49,611 bases of DNA from Candidatus Woesearchaeota archaeon (lineage in GTDB: Archaea; Nanobdellota; Nanobdellia; SCGC-AAA011-G17; JACPNG01): the NCBI GenBank assembly GCA_018303365.1, contig JAGVYI010000019.1, forward strand, positions 1-49,611, given 5' to 3'. The position numbers were made by a program, and so were the translations under genes. Below, in pieces: positions 16,912-25,806 of this stretch. The number at the start of each line of letters is the position of its first letter. Within the stretch, counting starts at the first letter, position 1. The notes beneath the pieces are model-generated. The model was not told where the DNA came from and did no database searches. It worked only from the letters and a program-made list of their open reading frames with translations.

Positions 16912-18593
16912 AACGTAAAGGATTTTGGATAGCAATTATAATCATATTAGCACTAGGAATATTCATAAGGCTGGAAAACCCGGAAAACACAACATTTACA
17001 GGAGACACAAAGGCCGTAATCCCTGAAGGACTTCTTTGGTATTATCCCCACGATATTTTTCCTGGAATTGCAAGCCAAGGAGAACCACCACTCGGCCACA
17101 TGGTGATTGGGGCTGGTTGCCTCCTATCTGGAGAAGACTTCTCAGAGGTATCGAAGATAAAACCGATGTTCTATCCAGGAAGAGAAGGTCTAATAGGTCC
17201 GCAAGTTGCAAGAGCTGAAGAGTATTGTTACATACCAATATTTGCCTTCGGAATACTACTGCTCATTACCCTTTCTATAATTGCAACAGCACTTCTCAAT
17301 GAAGTTGGAGCCCTTATAGCCACAACCTTTTTCGCATTTCAGCCATTCATTCTGCAATTTAGCAGACTGATAATGCATGTAGATGTCATACTATGGACTT
17401 GGCTTGCCCTTGCAACGCTATTTTTATTAAAAGGATATTTGGAAGAAAAAGGAACAAAAAAAGAAAAAATCTATTTCATCATAGCAGCGATATTTCTTGG
17501 ACTTGGAGGAGCAACAAAGCTGTCTTTCGGAGCATATTTGCTATTTTTTGCATTGATACTTCTGGACAAATATTGGAGGGAGATAAAGAATGTAATCTCA
17601 AGGGTGCTGAAACTAAAAGGAGATTGGAAAATCTCTAAAAAAGAAGTAAAGTTCATAGCTCTCCTTATATTTATGGTAATTCTTTTTACATTAGCATTTC
17701 TCTTACCATTTCAACTCAAACCGCAAAATGTAATTGATGTTTATAATACGTACACAAGCCACAGCCAAGATGAAGGAGGACTCGGCTTTAATCTTGGTAT
17801 TCACAAGTTTATTATAAACCAATTTCTCTATGAAGTAAATATTTTCGATGCCCTGTTATTTTTTCTGGCAATTCCTACACTCTACTGGCTTTTAAAAAAG
17901 AAAGACAAAGACAAAAAAGAAAAATTCGTGCTTTATTTCCTTTTGACAACAATTACCACATTTATATTTACAAATGTGTTCCACTTCACAAGAATTGCAA
18001 TACCCTACCTCTTTCCGATTGTATTTCTAATGGCCATGGTATTTTCTGATAAAGAATACGGAATATTAACAAGATTAAAGATTAAAAACAAAGGGGTAGT
18101 TGGAACTATTCTCTTAATAATCTACCTTGCTTTCAGTTTTTGGACAGCTTTCAGTGCTGCCCCGTTTTTTGAGACAAGAAACCCGATATTCTGCAAAGTG
18201 AGCAATTTTGGCTGCGATATAAATCTTTACACATATGCTGCTAAGACTACAGGAAACTACCTTAAAGAAAAGCTGAATGATAGCGAAACCTTCATACTCC
18301 AAGAGGGACCAATATTTTGGTACGTAAGACCAGAACAAAGTTTAGCAAATTTTCAATTTGACCAGGCATTCAGAAGCCAAACCGGGAGGGAGCCTACGCT
18401 AATTGAAAAAATAAACCTCTTTAAACCAGAAAACCGGACAGTAAGGTACCTCCTTGTAAACCCAAGGAAGGTTGAAAGCTTCGAAAAAGAAATAAATCAG
18501 ATTTTAGAACAATTAGAACCAAATGACAAGATAGTATTAAATGGTCAAGAAGTGCTATTTATATACGATTTGCAGAACCTAAACGTAAAATGA
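16908..18593 (+). CDS. GT39/ArnT-like membrane glycosyltransferase
   Basis: About 561 residues, starting at the ATG at 16908 (MKRKGFW), which overlaps the previous stop as ATGA; the track start at 16887 is seven residues longer. The first external loop has the family pattern, with NTTFTGDTKAVIPEGLLWY then ASQGEPPLGHM, where the Asp is the expected catalytic residue and the PPL turn is typical. Ten to twelve membrane segments follow, then a soluble C-terminal domain from about residue 440. This GT-C type takes sugar from polyprenyl-phosphate and transfers it outside the membrane. ATGA coupling to the following GT2 suggests that enzyme makes its lipid-linked donor. Confidence 0.83.
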   Translation: MKRKGFWIAIIIILALGIFIRLENPENTTFTGDTKAVIPEGLLWYYPHDIFPGIASQGEPPLGHMVIGAGCLLSGEDFSEVSKIKPMFYPGREGLIGPQVARAEEYCYIPIFAFGILLLITLSIIATALLNEVGALIATTFFAFQPFILQFSRLIMHVDVILWTWLALATLFLLKGYLEEKGTKKEKIYFIIAAIFLGLGGATKLSFGAYLLFFALILLDKYWREIKNVISRVLKLKGDWKISKKEVKFIALLIFMVILFTLAFLLPFQLKPQNVIDVYNTYTSHSQDEGGLGFNLGIHKFIINQFLYEVNIFDALLFFLAIPTLYWLLKKKDKDKKEKFVLYFLLTTITTFIFTNVFHFTRIAIPYLFPIVFLMAMVFSDKEYGILTRLKIKNKGVVGTILLIIYLAFSFWTAFSAAPFFETRNPIFCKVSNFGCDINLYTYAAKTTGNYLKEKLNDSETFILQEGPIFWYVRPEQSLANFQFDQAFRSQTGREPTLIEKINLFKPENRTVRYLLVNPRKVESFEKEINQILEQLEPNDKIVLNGQEVLFIYDLQNLNVK

Positions 18594-19255
18594 AAGAAAA
18601 AATAGTAGTCGTAATACCCGCATATAACGAAGCGAAATATATAGAAAAGGTAGTAAAAAGAGCAAAGGCAGTAGCAGATGAAGTTGTTGTTGTAGACGAT
18701 CGTTCAAAAGACAATACAGAAGCAGTAGCAAGAAAGGCAGGAGCAATTGTCGTAAGACTTCTTGCAAATATGGGGGCTGGATTCAGCACAAGGATAGGTT
18801 GTGACCTTGCTCTAAAAAGGGGAGCAGATATCATAGCAACAATCGATGCAGACGGACAGCACGAACCAGAAGACATACCTAAAATGCTAAGCATCTTAAA
18901 AAAAGAAGACTTGGACATAATCTTTGGTTCAAGGCAAAGAGATAAGAACATGCCAATAATAAAAAGAATCGGAAACTGGGGGCTATCAACCCTAACAAAA
19001 ATGTTGTTTAACATAAACATAAATGATAGTCAGACAGGATTCCATGTCTTCACGAAAAAGGCTTATCCTAGGTTAAGATGGGACTCATCAAGATATGGGG
19101 TGGTATCAGAATTTGTAGTGAAGGTAGCAAAAAGTAACTTAAGGTTTATAGAAGTTCCAATAAAAACAATCTATACTGATAAAAAAACAGGAATGAACAA
19201 GAAAGATGCTTTAAAGTCAGCAGTAAAAATGGTCAAATGGAGACTTGAAAAATGA
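18590..19255 (+). CDS. GT2 glycosyltransferase (dolichyl-phosphate sugar synthase-like)
   Basis: A 221-residue soluble GT-A enzyme without C-terminal membrane segments. It shows VVVIPAYNEAKYIEKVV, VVVDDRSKDNT, NMGAGFSTRIG, the metal-binding ATIDADGQHEPEDIP, IIFGSRQ, and a late DSQTGFHVF segment. This is the pattern of enzymes that charge dolichyl phosphate with mannose or glucose on the cytoplasmic side. It is coupled by ATGA to both a GT39-like enzyme upstream and a DUF2304 protein downstream; GT2-DUF2304 pairs are common in archaea. Probably supplies lipid-linked donor to the GT39-like neighbours. Confidence 0.92.
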   Translation: MKEKIVVVIPAYNEAKYIEKVVKRAKAVADEVVVVDDRSKDNTEAVARKAGAIVVRLLANMGAGFSTRIGCDLALKRGADIIATIDADGQHEPEDIPKMLSILKKEDLDIIFGSRQRDKNMPIIKRIGNWGLSTLTKMLFNININDSQTGFHVFTKKAYPRLRWDSSRYGVVSEFVVKVAKSNLRFIEVPIKTIYTDKKTGMNKKDALKSAVKMVKWRLEK

Positions 19256-19590
19256 TAAGGATTAGTCACTTTATTGCAATAATATACAGTATAATCATGC
19301 TTATACTTACATATAGGCTTTATAGAAAGAACAAGTTAAATTTCTTAGGGTTAGGGATATGGACTAGCATATGGTTGGCCTTATTTGCAGGAATACTACT
19401 CTTTGATAGAATAGAAACGGTAGCTAACATCCTCCTTGGAATGAGGGTAATGGATGTTTTTGTATTTGGAGCCATTCTAATAATATTCATACTACTGTTT
19501 TTATTAAACTTTAACATAGTCGAAAACAAAAGAAAAGTCCAAGAGATTATAGAAGAAACAGCACTAAGGGAAGGAACAAAGAAAAAATGA
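19252..19590 (+). CDS. DUF2304-type small membrane protein
   Basis: A 112-residue protein with three hydrophobic segments: residues about 1-20 (ISHFIAIIYSIIMLILTY), 30-50 (LGIWTSIWLALFAGILLF) and 65-90 (VMDVFVFGAILIIFILLFLL), followed by a charged helical tail. The pattern, with a LYRKNKLNFLGLGIW loop between the first two segments, matches DUF2304, a family usually encoded next to dolichyl-phosphate-sugar GT2 enzymes as here. Overlaps its neighbours by 4 bp on both sides. Plausibly it anchors the soluble GT2 to the membrane or acts as its lipid-handling partner; this is inference from gene pairing. Confidence 0.8.
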   Translation: MIRISHFIAIIYSIIMLILTYRLYRKNKLNFLGLGIWTSIWLALFAGILLFDRIETVANILLGMRVMDVFVFGAILIIFILLFLLNFNIVENKRKVQEIIEETALREGTKKK

Positions 19591-20516
19591 AGACATTAGT
19601 AACAGGGGGAGCAGGATTTGTAGGAAGCCACCTTGTAGACAGATTGGCTAATGAAGGACATGAAGTTATCTGTTTCGATAATTTCATAACAGGAAGAAAG
19701 GAGAACATAAAAAATAGCAAGATAAAGATTCTGCAGGGAGATGTAAATAATAAAGAAGATGTGCGGGACCTATTTAAAAAACACAGATTTGATAATGTGT
19801 TCCATTACGCTGCCCTTGTAGGTGTAAAAAGAACGCTTGAAACACCGCTAGATGTTCTAGGAGATGTCGAGGGAATAAAAAATATACTTGAGGCAGCAAG
19901 AAAGCAAGATGTAAAGAAGGTAGTCTTTTCGTCTTCATCTGAAGTATACGGTGACCCTGTAGAGATACCAGAAAAAGAAGACGGCCACTTAAATCCAAAA
20001 CTACCGTATGCGGTTGTAAAGCTCATAGGAGAAAAGTATCTTGAAGCATACCACAAAAAGTATGGACTAAATACAACTTCATTAAGGTTTTTTAATGTAT
20101 ATGGCCCAAGACAAGACTCAAGCGACTACGGATTCGTTGTTGGGATTTTTATAAAACAGGCCCTAAAGAACCAGCCGCCAACAATCTATGGAGACGGAAC
20201 ACAGACAAGAGACTTCGTCTTTATTGAAGACAATATAAATGCAACACTAAAAACCATGACTTCAAGAGAAAGCAATGGCCAGAGTATAAATATTGGAACT
20301 GGAATGCCGATAACAATCTACAATCTGGCGCAAAAAATAATCAAATTATGTGGAAAAAACATAGAACCGGTATTTGTCAATAATCAAAGAGAAGATGTAA
20401 GACACCGCTTTCCAGAGATAAAAAAGATGATTGATCTTCTTGATTATAAGCCTATATTTGACCTGGACCGCGGTTTAAAAAAGACAATAGGGTGGTATAA
20501 AAAAGAAGGAAAATGA
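19587..20516 (+). CDS. NAD-dependent sugar epimerase (UDP-glucose 4-epimerase-like)
   Basis: A 309-residue extended SDR of full family length. NAD-binding TLVTGGAGFVGSHLVDRL, then ICFDNFITGRKENI, VFHYAALVGVKRTLE, VVFSSSSEVYGDP (catalytic Ser region), YAVVKLIGEKY (YxxxK), LRFFNVYGPRQDS, and TRDFVFIEDNINA are all present. This is the standard pattern of archaeal GalE/WbpP-type 4-epimerases and UDP-glucuronate decarboxylase relatives; the exact sugar cannot be assigned. It overlaps genes on both sides by 4 bp within the operon. It probably provides a nucleotide sugar for the GTs around it. Confidence 0.93.
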   Translation: MKTLVTGGAGFVGSHLVDRLANEGHEVICFDNFITGRKENIKNSKIKILQGDVNNKEDVRDLFKKHRFDNVFHYAALVGVKRTLETPLDVLGDVEGIKNILEAARKQDVKKVVFSSSSEVYGDPVEIPEKEDGHLNPKLPYAVVKLIGEKYLEAYHKKYGLNTTSLRFFNVYGPRQDSSDYGFVVGIFIKQALKNQPPTIYGDGTQTRDFVFIEDNINATLKTMTSRESNGQSINIGTGMPITIYNLAQKIIKLCGKNIEPVFVNNQREDVRHRFPEIKKMIDLLDYKPIFDLDRGLKKTIGWYKKEGK

Positions 20517-22100
20517 GCATTATACTTGGAATACATGACTCAGCATTTGATTCTGGAGCAGCTGTATCTGTAGACGGAGAGATAAAAGCAGCAATCCATG
20601 AGGAAAGAACAAGCAGAATAAAGCACGAAGGCGGGTTTCCTAAAACATCAATCTCGGCAACGCTCAAGGCAGCAAACATAAGCCCTAAAGAAGTGGAAGT
20701 AATAGCTGTTGGAAATGTGCACGCAGAAGTACCATTGCAGCTCATGCAAGGATTTACCCAAATATCTCCACTACTCAACCCATTAAAATCAAGAAAAGAT
20801 TATTTGAAGATTTACTCCTACGAAAAATATATGGATTTCTATAGAAAGCATCTTTGGTTTAGTAAGATAAACTCAAAACTTTCGGGAAAGCTGCTCGAGA
20901 ATATGTTGAAAAAGGCAGGAATAAATGCAAGACTAGAAAGGGTAGATCACCACCTAAATCACGCAGCCTCGACATTCTATTCAAGCGGATTCAACAAATG
21001 TCTCATAATAACCGCCGATGCAAGAGGAGATGGCATCTCAACAACAGTAAATATTGGTACGATAAAAGATGGGATAAAAAGAATAGCAGCAACAAAGCAG
21101 GAAAACTCGATAGGACATTTCTACGGATGCATAACAGAATGTTTGGATTTCAAATACGGGGATGGAGAAGGAAAAACAGAAGCCCTTGCAGCATACGGAA
21201 AAGAATCTCCTATATATCAAAAACTTAAAAAATATATCAAGGTAAAAGACCTTAAAATAGAAGCGAATATGTATCCTTACCAAAATAAAAAATGTTGCTC
21301 TAGCAGGAGGCCTGTTTCTAAATGTTAAACTCAATCAGAGAATATTGCAAATCCCTGAAGTAAAGGACATTCATATTCACCCCGCAGCAGGGGATGGAGG
21401 GATTCCAACAGGAGCCGCACTAAACATAGCTGCAAGGCAAAAAAAAATAAAACCAAGAAGATGGAAGAGTGCATATCTTGGAAATGAATATAGAAACGAA
21501 CAAATAAAGCAAAGTCTGGAAAAGACAAAATACAAGTTTGAATACATTGAAGATATAGCGGGATACGTTGGAGAAGAAATACTGCCAAAAGGGCATATCA
21601 TTGGATGGTTCCAAGGAAGAATGGAATATGGACCACGAGCCTTAGGAAACAGAAGCATCCTGATAACTCCAAAAGATGAAAAATCCCCAGAAAAGTTAAG
21701 AGCAACAATAAAAAAAAGACCAGCATTCCAGCCATTTTGCCCAAGTATAGTAAAAGAATCTCAGAAAAAGTATGTAAAAAATCCAAAAAGAGTGGAAACA
21801 CCATTCATGATTCTTACCTTAGATGCAACAGAGAAAATGAAAGAGGAAGCTCCAGCAGTTGTATTCAAAGACATGAGTGTAAGAGTACAGACTGTAGAAA
21901 AGCAGGTAAATCCGTTATATCATAGGGTAATAAAGTCGTTTGGGAAAAAAACAGGGACACCGATACTTCTTAACACTTCATTCAACAGATCTGGCCAAGC
22001 AATAGTATACACCCCAGAACAGGCAATCTACGATATAAAGGCAGGACAGCTGGATTTTCTTATAATGGGGAACTATCTTGTTCATGGAAAAAGAAAATAA
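20513..22100 (+). pseudogene. Carbamoyltransferase (NodU/CmcH family), frameshifted
   Basis: Two track ORFs (20513-21328 and 21345-22100) encode consecutive parts of one protein. The N-terminal Kae1-like domain has ILGIHDSAFDSGAAVSVDG, IHEERTSRIKHEGGFP, the metal-binding DHHLNHAASTFY, and ITADARGDG. The C-terminal YrdC-like part has GWFQGRMEYGPRALGNRS and LLNTSFNRSG. The second frame resumes as KNVALAGGLFLN; it is closed by a TAG at 21258, so the frame change lies at about 21261-21285. The combined length is near 529 residues, somewhat short for the family, and the helix usually preceding the GGxxxN motif seems missing, so a deletion may accompany the shift. If functional it would carbamoylate a sugar. 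Coupled to neighbours within the operon. Confidence 0.8.
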
Positions 22101-22956
22101 TCATTTCCTATCGGTGGATGTTGAAGATTGGTATCACTCAGAATACCTTAGACATTTCGCAAAAGAGAAGGTTCCAAGGATAGAAAAGACAATCCCGCTG
22201 CTGCTTGACATCCTAAGAAAACACAATACAACAATAACTTTTTTTACATTAGGAGACATAGCAGATAAGCACCCAGATGTAGTAAAAGAAATAAGTGCAA
22301 ATGGGCACGAAGTAGCCTCTCACTGCTATTCCCATACTCCACTATGGAACCTAAACAGAAAAACATTTGAAGAAGAACTAAGAAGAACTGAAAAAGCATT
22401 AAGAAAAGCAACAGGAAAGAAAGTTATTGGTTTTAGGGCTCCATATTATTCAATAGCAAAAGAGCAGTCCTGGGCAATAGAGATCCTAAGAAAAAGAAAT
22501 TACTGCTACGACTCAAGCATATTCCCTATGAAAACACCCCTCTATGGCGCCCCTGGAGCACCGCTAGAACCATATAAACCATCAAAAGATAATATCTACA
22601 TTCACAATGAAAAAGAGAAACTAAGAGAATACCCTATCTCTGTTTTAAGGATAGGAAAGATAAATATTCCCCTTGCAGGAGGGTTTTATCTTCGGGCCTT
22701 CCCATACATCCTAACAAAAAGTATGATAAAACTCCTGCAAAAACAAAAAAGATCAATAAATATGATTATCCACCCGTGGGAAATAGACCGCAACATACCA
22801 AGATTGGATGTACCGCTAAAAAATAGGTTAATAAGCTACTATGGTATAAGAAAGAACCTTCAAAAATTTGAAAATCTTATAAAAACCCTTAAATTTAAAT
22901 CATTTAAAGAGGATATAAAAGAAAATGGAATTTCAAAAGGCAATCAAAAAACATAA
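22084..22956 (+). CDS. Polysaccharide deacetylase (NodB domain with DUF3473-like tail)
   Basis: About 290 residues from the ATG at 22084; the track begins two codons earlier at a TTG. The NodB core shows the catalytic SVDVEDWYH, TITFFTLGDIADKHP, the metal-binding HEVASHCYSHTPLW (HxxxH), and GFRAPYYSIAKEQSW. The C-terminal YPISVLRIG...LAGGFYLRAFP segment and IIHPWEID match the DUF3473 extension seen in exopolysaccharide-associated deacetylases. No signal peptide, so it may act on a cytoplasmic lipid-linked acetamido sugar. It overlaps the carbamoyltransferase and the next GT gene, deep within the operon. Confidence 0.92.
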   Translation: MEKENNHFLSVDVEDWYHSEYLRHFAKEKVPRIEKTIPLLLDILRKHNTTITFFTLGDIADKHPDVVKEISANGHEVASHCYSHTPLWNLNRKTFEEELRRTEKALRKATGKKVIGFRAPYYSIAKEQSWAIEILRKRNYCYDSSIFPMKTPLYGAPGAPLEPYKPSKDNIYIHNEKEKLREYPISVLRIGKINIPLAGGFYLRAFPYILTKSMIKLLQKQKRSINMIIHPWEIDRNIPRLDVPLKNRLISYYGIRKNLQKFENLIKTLKFKSFKEDIKENGISKGNQKT

Positions 22957-24415
22957 GACAAAGATCTTGTTAGGTATACTTCTTCTGGCCTTAGTATTAA
23001 GAATAAAATACAACGGAGTGAATGAAGCAGTCTGGTGGGATGAAGCAGAGTACCTTGCAGCAGCAAAAGGATGGGTTTTTGGCATACCTTACAATCTTGG
23101 CTCACAAAGGCAACCAATTCTCCCCATCCTGGTAAGCCTCTTCTATATGTTAGGAATAGTAAATTTGAATGTAATAAAATTCCTTGTAATAGCCCTCCCG
23201 TCAGTAGCAATAGTCTGGTTAACATATTTATTAGGAAAGGAACTCTACGATGAATCCATAGGACTTATAGGTGCATTCTTTATGAGTGTATTTTGGCTTC
23301 TGCTGTTCTGGACAGCCAGGTTCGCAACAGATGTACTTGGTGTAGCGTTAGGACTAGCGGCTTTCTACTTCTTTTGGAAAGGATATGTCAAAGAAAAAAA
23401 GAAAGGATATCTTACCCTTACAATAATATTCCTTACACTCGGAGCTCTGACGAGGATAGGCAACCTTATGTTTCTCACGGTCATAGCAGGATATTTGTTA
23501 CTGACAGACAAGCTAGCATTCCTTAAGAAAAAAGAGTTTTGGATAGGGTCTGTAATTGCAGCACTTATCATAGCACCATATATTATATGGTCAAGCATAG
23601 CACATGGAAGAGCCCTCGCATTCTTCAAAGGATATGTTGGGGGAGGAGCAGCAGAAGCAAAACTAGCAAAACCACTAGCATTTTTTGTTCTAGAATATTT
23701 TAAGCTATACCCAATGCAGTTCTTATTCGTGTTCTTCATTGGAGGAATGCTGACTATGGTTGGGGTTGTGTTGGCGTTTGATAAGATAATTACGAGAAAA
23801 GAAAAAAGGTTTGATGCAGACCTCTTTCTGATTTTAATGATGGCACTGCCAACAGCATACCTAGTATTCTACGAAAGAAACGGAGAACCGAGGTGGCTCA
23901 TGATAATGGCACCAGCGATATTTTTCATAGTGGGAAAAGCCCTGCTCTGGATAAAAAACCAGGCAGAAAAAAGAATACATTTCTACGGAAAAACATTGGG
24001 TGTGGTTGCTATCCTTATTGTCTTAGCAATAGGTGGATACGCACAAGTTAGAGAGGCTGGTCAAATAATTGAATCAAGAAAAACAAGTTTTGCACCAGTT
24101 AAAGAAGCAGCGTTATGGATGAAAAATAATACCAATCAAGACGAAGTGATAATAAACAGTGCTGTACCGCAAAATAGTTTCTATTCTGAAAGAAAAACTC
24201 TCGGTTATCCAAGAACAGAAGAGCAGTTTGAAGAACTCATAAAAGAAGAAAAGCCAAGGTATATGGTGCTCTCCATCTTTGAACGCTCAGCAGAGTATGC
24301 ATATTCATATCCGCAAAGAAATCAGGGGAAGTTAAAGCCAGTCAGAGTCTATAGCCAACCCCAAGATGAGCAACCAATACTAATCATATATGAGTTTAAA
24401 TATCAAGATTCTTAG
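22925..24415 (+). CDS. GT39/ArnT-like membrane glycosyltransferase
   Basis: A 496-residue polytopic protein. The first external loop carries AVWWDEAEYLAAAKGW, the classic catalytic-acid motif of the PMT/ArnT superfamily, followed by SQRQPILPILVSL. About eleven membrane segments follow up to residue 380, then a soluble domain with ALWMKNNTNQDEVIINS and NSFYSERKT. It is the last gene of the operon, overlapping the deacetylase by 32 bp and the convergent radical SAM gene by 4 bp. Probably transfers a lipid-phosphate-linked sugar at the outer membrane face to protein or glycan. Confidence 0.9.
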   Translation: MEFQKAIKKHKTKILLGILLLALVLRIKYNGVNEAVWWDEAEYLAAAKGWVFGIPYNLGSQRQPILPILVSLFYMLGIVNLNVIKFLVIALPSVAIVWLTYLLGKELYDESIGLIGAFFMSVFWLLLFWTARFATDVLGVALGLAAFYFFWKGYVKEKKKGYLTLTIIFLTLGALTRIGNLMFLTVIAGYLLLTDKLAFLKKKEFWIGSVIAALIIAPYIIWSSIAHGRALAFFKGYVGGGAAEAKLAKPLAFFVLEYFKLYPMQFLFVFFIGGMLTMVGVVLAFDKIITRKEKRFDADLFLILMMALPTAYLVFYERNGEPRWLMIMAPAIFFIVGKALLWIKNQAEKRIHFYGKTLGVVAILIVLAIGGYAQVREAGQIIESRKTSFAPVKEAALWMKNNTNQDEVIINSAVPQNSFYSERKTLGYPRTEEQFEELIKEEKPRYMVLSIFERSAEYAYSYPQRNQGKLKPVRVYSQPQDEQPILIIYEFKYQDS

Positions 24416-25806
24416 AAAGAAAAAAGAGACTTAAGACCTTCTAAGCGGATTTTAACATCATCAACAGAGCGGATTTTAGTAACTTCACGTGCAATAAAGC
24501 TTGGACGCAGGTAGAAAGAACGCCATGCCTTTCTCTGAAGTGCTTTAAGTTCGGCCCCATTCATCCCGTTAGGAACATAAATTGGGTTCTCATCACCAAA
24601 CTGGTTAAGTCTCCCCCATTCATCCTCAACAGCATTAAATGTGCCATGCTCCTCACACATCTCCCGAAGGTCAGTGCCTGGATATGGAGTAGCGAGGTAA
24701 AATTGAGCATAATCAAGACCAAGAGATTTAGCAAAAGAAATAGTTTGCAATGCTTTTTCTTTCGTCTCTCCAGGAATGCCAAACATAAAAAACCCATCAA
24801 CTTGAATTCCAACTTGGCGGCACATTCTAACGCATGTCCGGACTTGGTCAAGAGTGATATCTTTATGAAGAATGTCTAAAAGATCTTGATTGCCGCTTTC
24901 AATGCCAATCATAAAGCGCCAGCAGCCTGCCCTCTTCATCCATTCAAGAGTTTCTAGTTTGATATTATCAGCACGACCGAGACAACTAAAAGTAATATCG
25001 ACCCCTTCACTAATAAGAAGCTGACAGATTTCTTTAACACGCTCTTGGCTAAGAGTAAACATATCATCACGTATGAAAATATCATTTATGCCATATTTAG
25101 ATACAAGTTCTTTTATCTCATCGACAACATATCTGGCACTATGCATCCTATACTGTTTTTGGAATTTACCAATAAGGCAGAAAGTACAACGATAAGGACA
25201 ACCGCGAGAAGTCATAATACTTGCACCAGGTAAACGCTTATGCTCTTTAGGACTCGGCCTATATTTAGAAAAATCAAAAAGATGGCGGGCAGGAAATGGA
25301 ATATCATCTAGCTTATAAACCAAAGGCCTGTCAGCATTTTCAATAACCTCAGACCCACTACGAAAAGCAATACCAAGGACCCCGTCAAGAGACCTTCCAG
25401 AAGCATAGCAATCAACAACTTCAAGAAAAGTAAATTCAGCTTCACCTTTTGTCACAGCATCAAACTGCGAAATATGATCAAGGATTTTAGATGGAGAAAT
25501 AAGACGTGCATGTGGACCACCAAAAACAAGAGGGAGATTTGGGTAGTGTCTTTTCAAAAATAAAGCAACTTCTTTGACTTGCTGTATGTTCACAGTAAGA
25601 CCAGTAAGACCGACAAGACCTGGTTTGAATGATGAAATGGTTCGCTCTAAGGTATGGTAAAAGTTCTGTTCAACCTGACCGTCAACAAAGTTCACAGTGT
25701 GCCCTGTTCGCTCAAGAACAGCACCAATATAACCAATACCAAGTGGAACGTCTGAATACTCTTTAAAACTACTTGAGTAAGGAGCACGCACTAGAAGAAT
25801 GTTCAT
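24412..25806 (-). CDS. B12-binding radical SAM protein (subfamily 1)
   Basis: A 464-residue protein. Cobalamin domain: SDVPLGIGYIGAVLERTGHTVNFVDG and VFGGPHARLISP. Radical SAM core: TSRGCPYRCTFCLIGK near residue 203, FIRDDMFTLS, IGIESGNQDLL, GFFMFGIPGE. C-terminus: SFYLRPSFIAREVTKIRSVDDV then LEGLKSLFSF, shared with three paralogues here. The ATG overlaps the stop of the upstream radical SAM gene (ATGA), so the two act in the same operon and may perform successive steps. Substrate unknown. Confidence 0.92.
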   Translation of the reverse strand: MNILLVRAPYSSSFKEYSDVPLGIGYIGAVLERTGHTVNFVDGQVEQNFYHTLERTISSFKPGLVGLTGLTVNIQQVKEVALFLKRHYPNLPLVFGGPHARLISPSKILDHISQFDAVTKGEAEFTFLEVVDCYASGRSLDGVLGIAFRSGSEVIENADRPLVYKLDDIPFPARHLFDFSKYRPSPKEHKRLPGASIMTSRGCPYRCTFCLIGKFQKQYRMHSARYVVDEIKELVSKYGINDIFIRDDMFTLSQERVKEICQLLISEGVDITFSCLGRADNIKLETLEWMKRAGCWRFMIGIESGNQDLLDILHKDITLDQVRTCVRMCRQVGIQVDGFFMFGIPGETKEKALQTISFAKSLGLDYAQFYLATPYPGTDLREMCEEHGTFNAVEDEWGRLNQFGDENPIYVPNGMNGAELKALQRKAWRSFYLRPSFIAREVTKIRSVDDVKIRLEGLKSLFSF

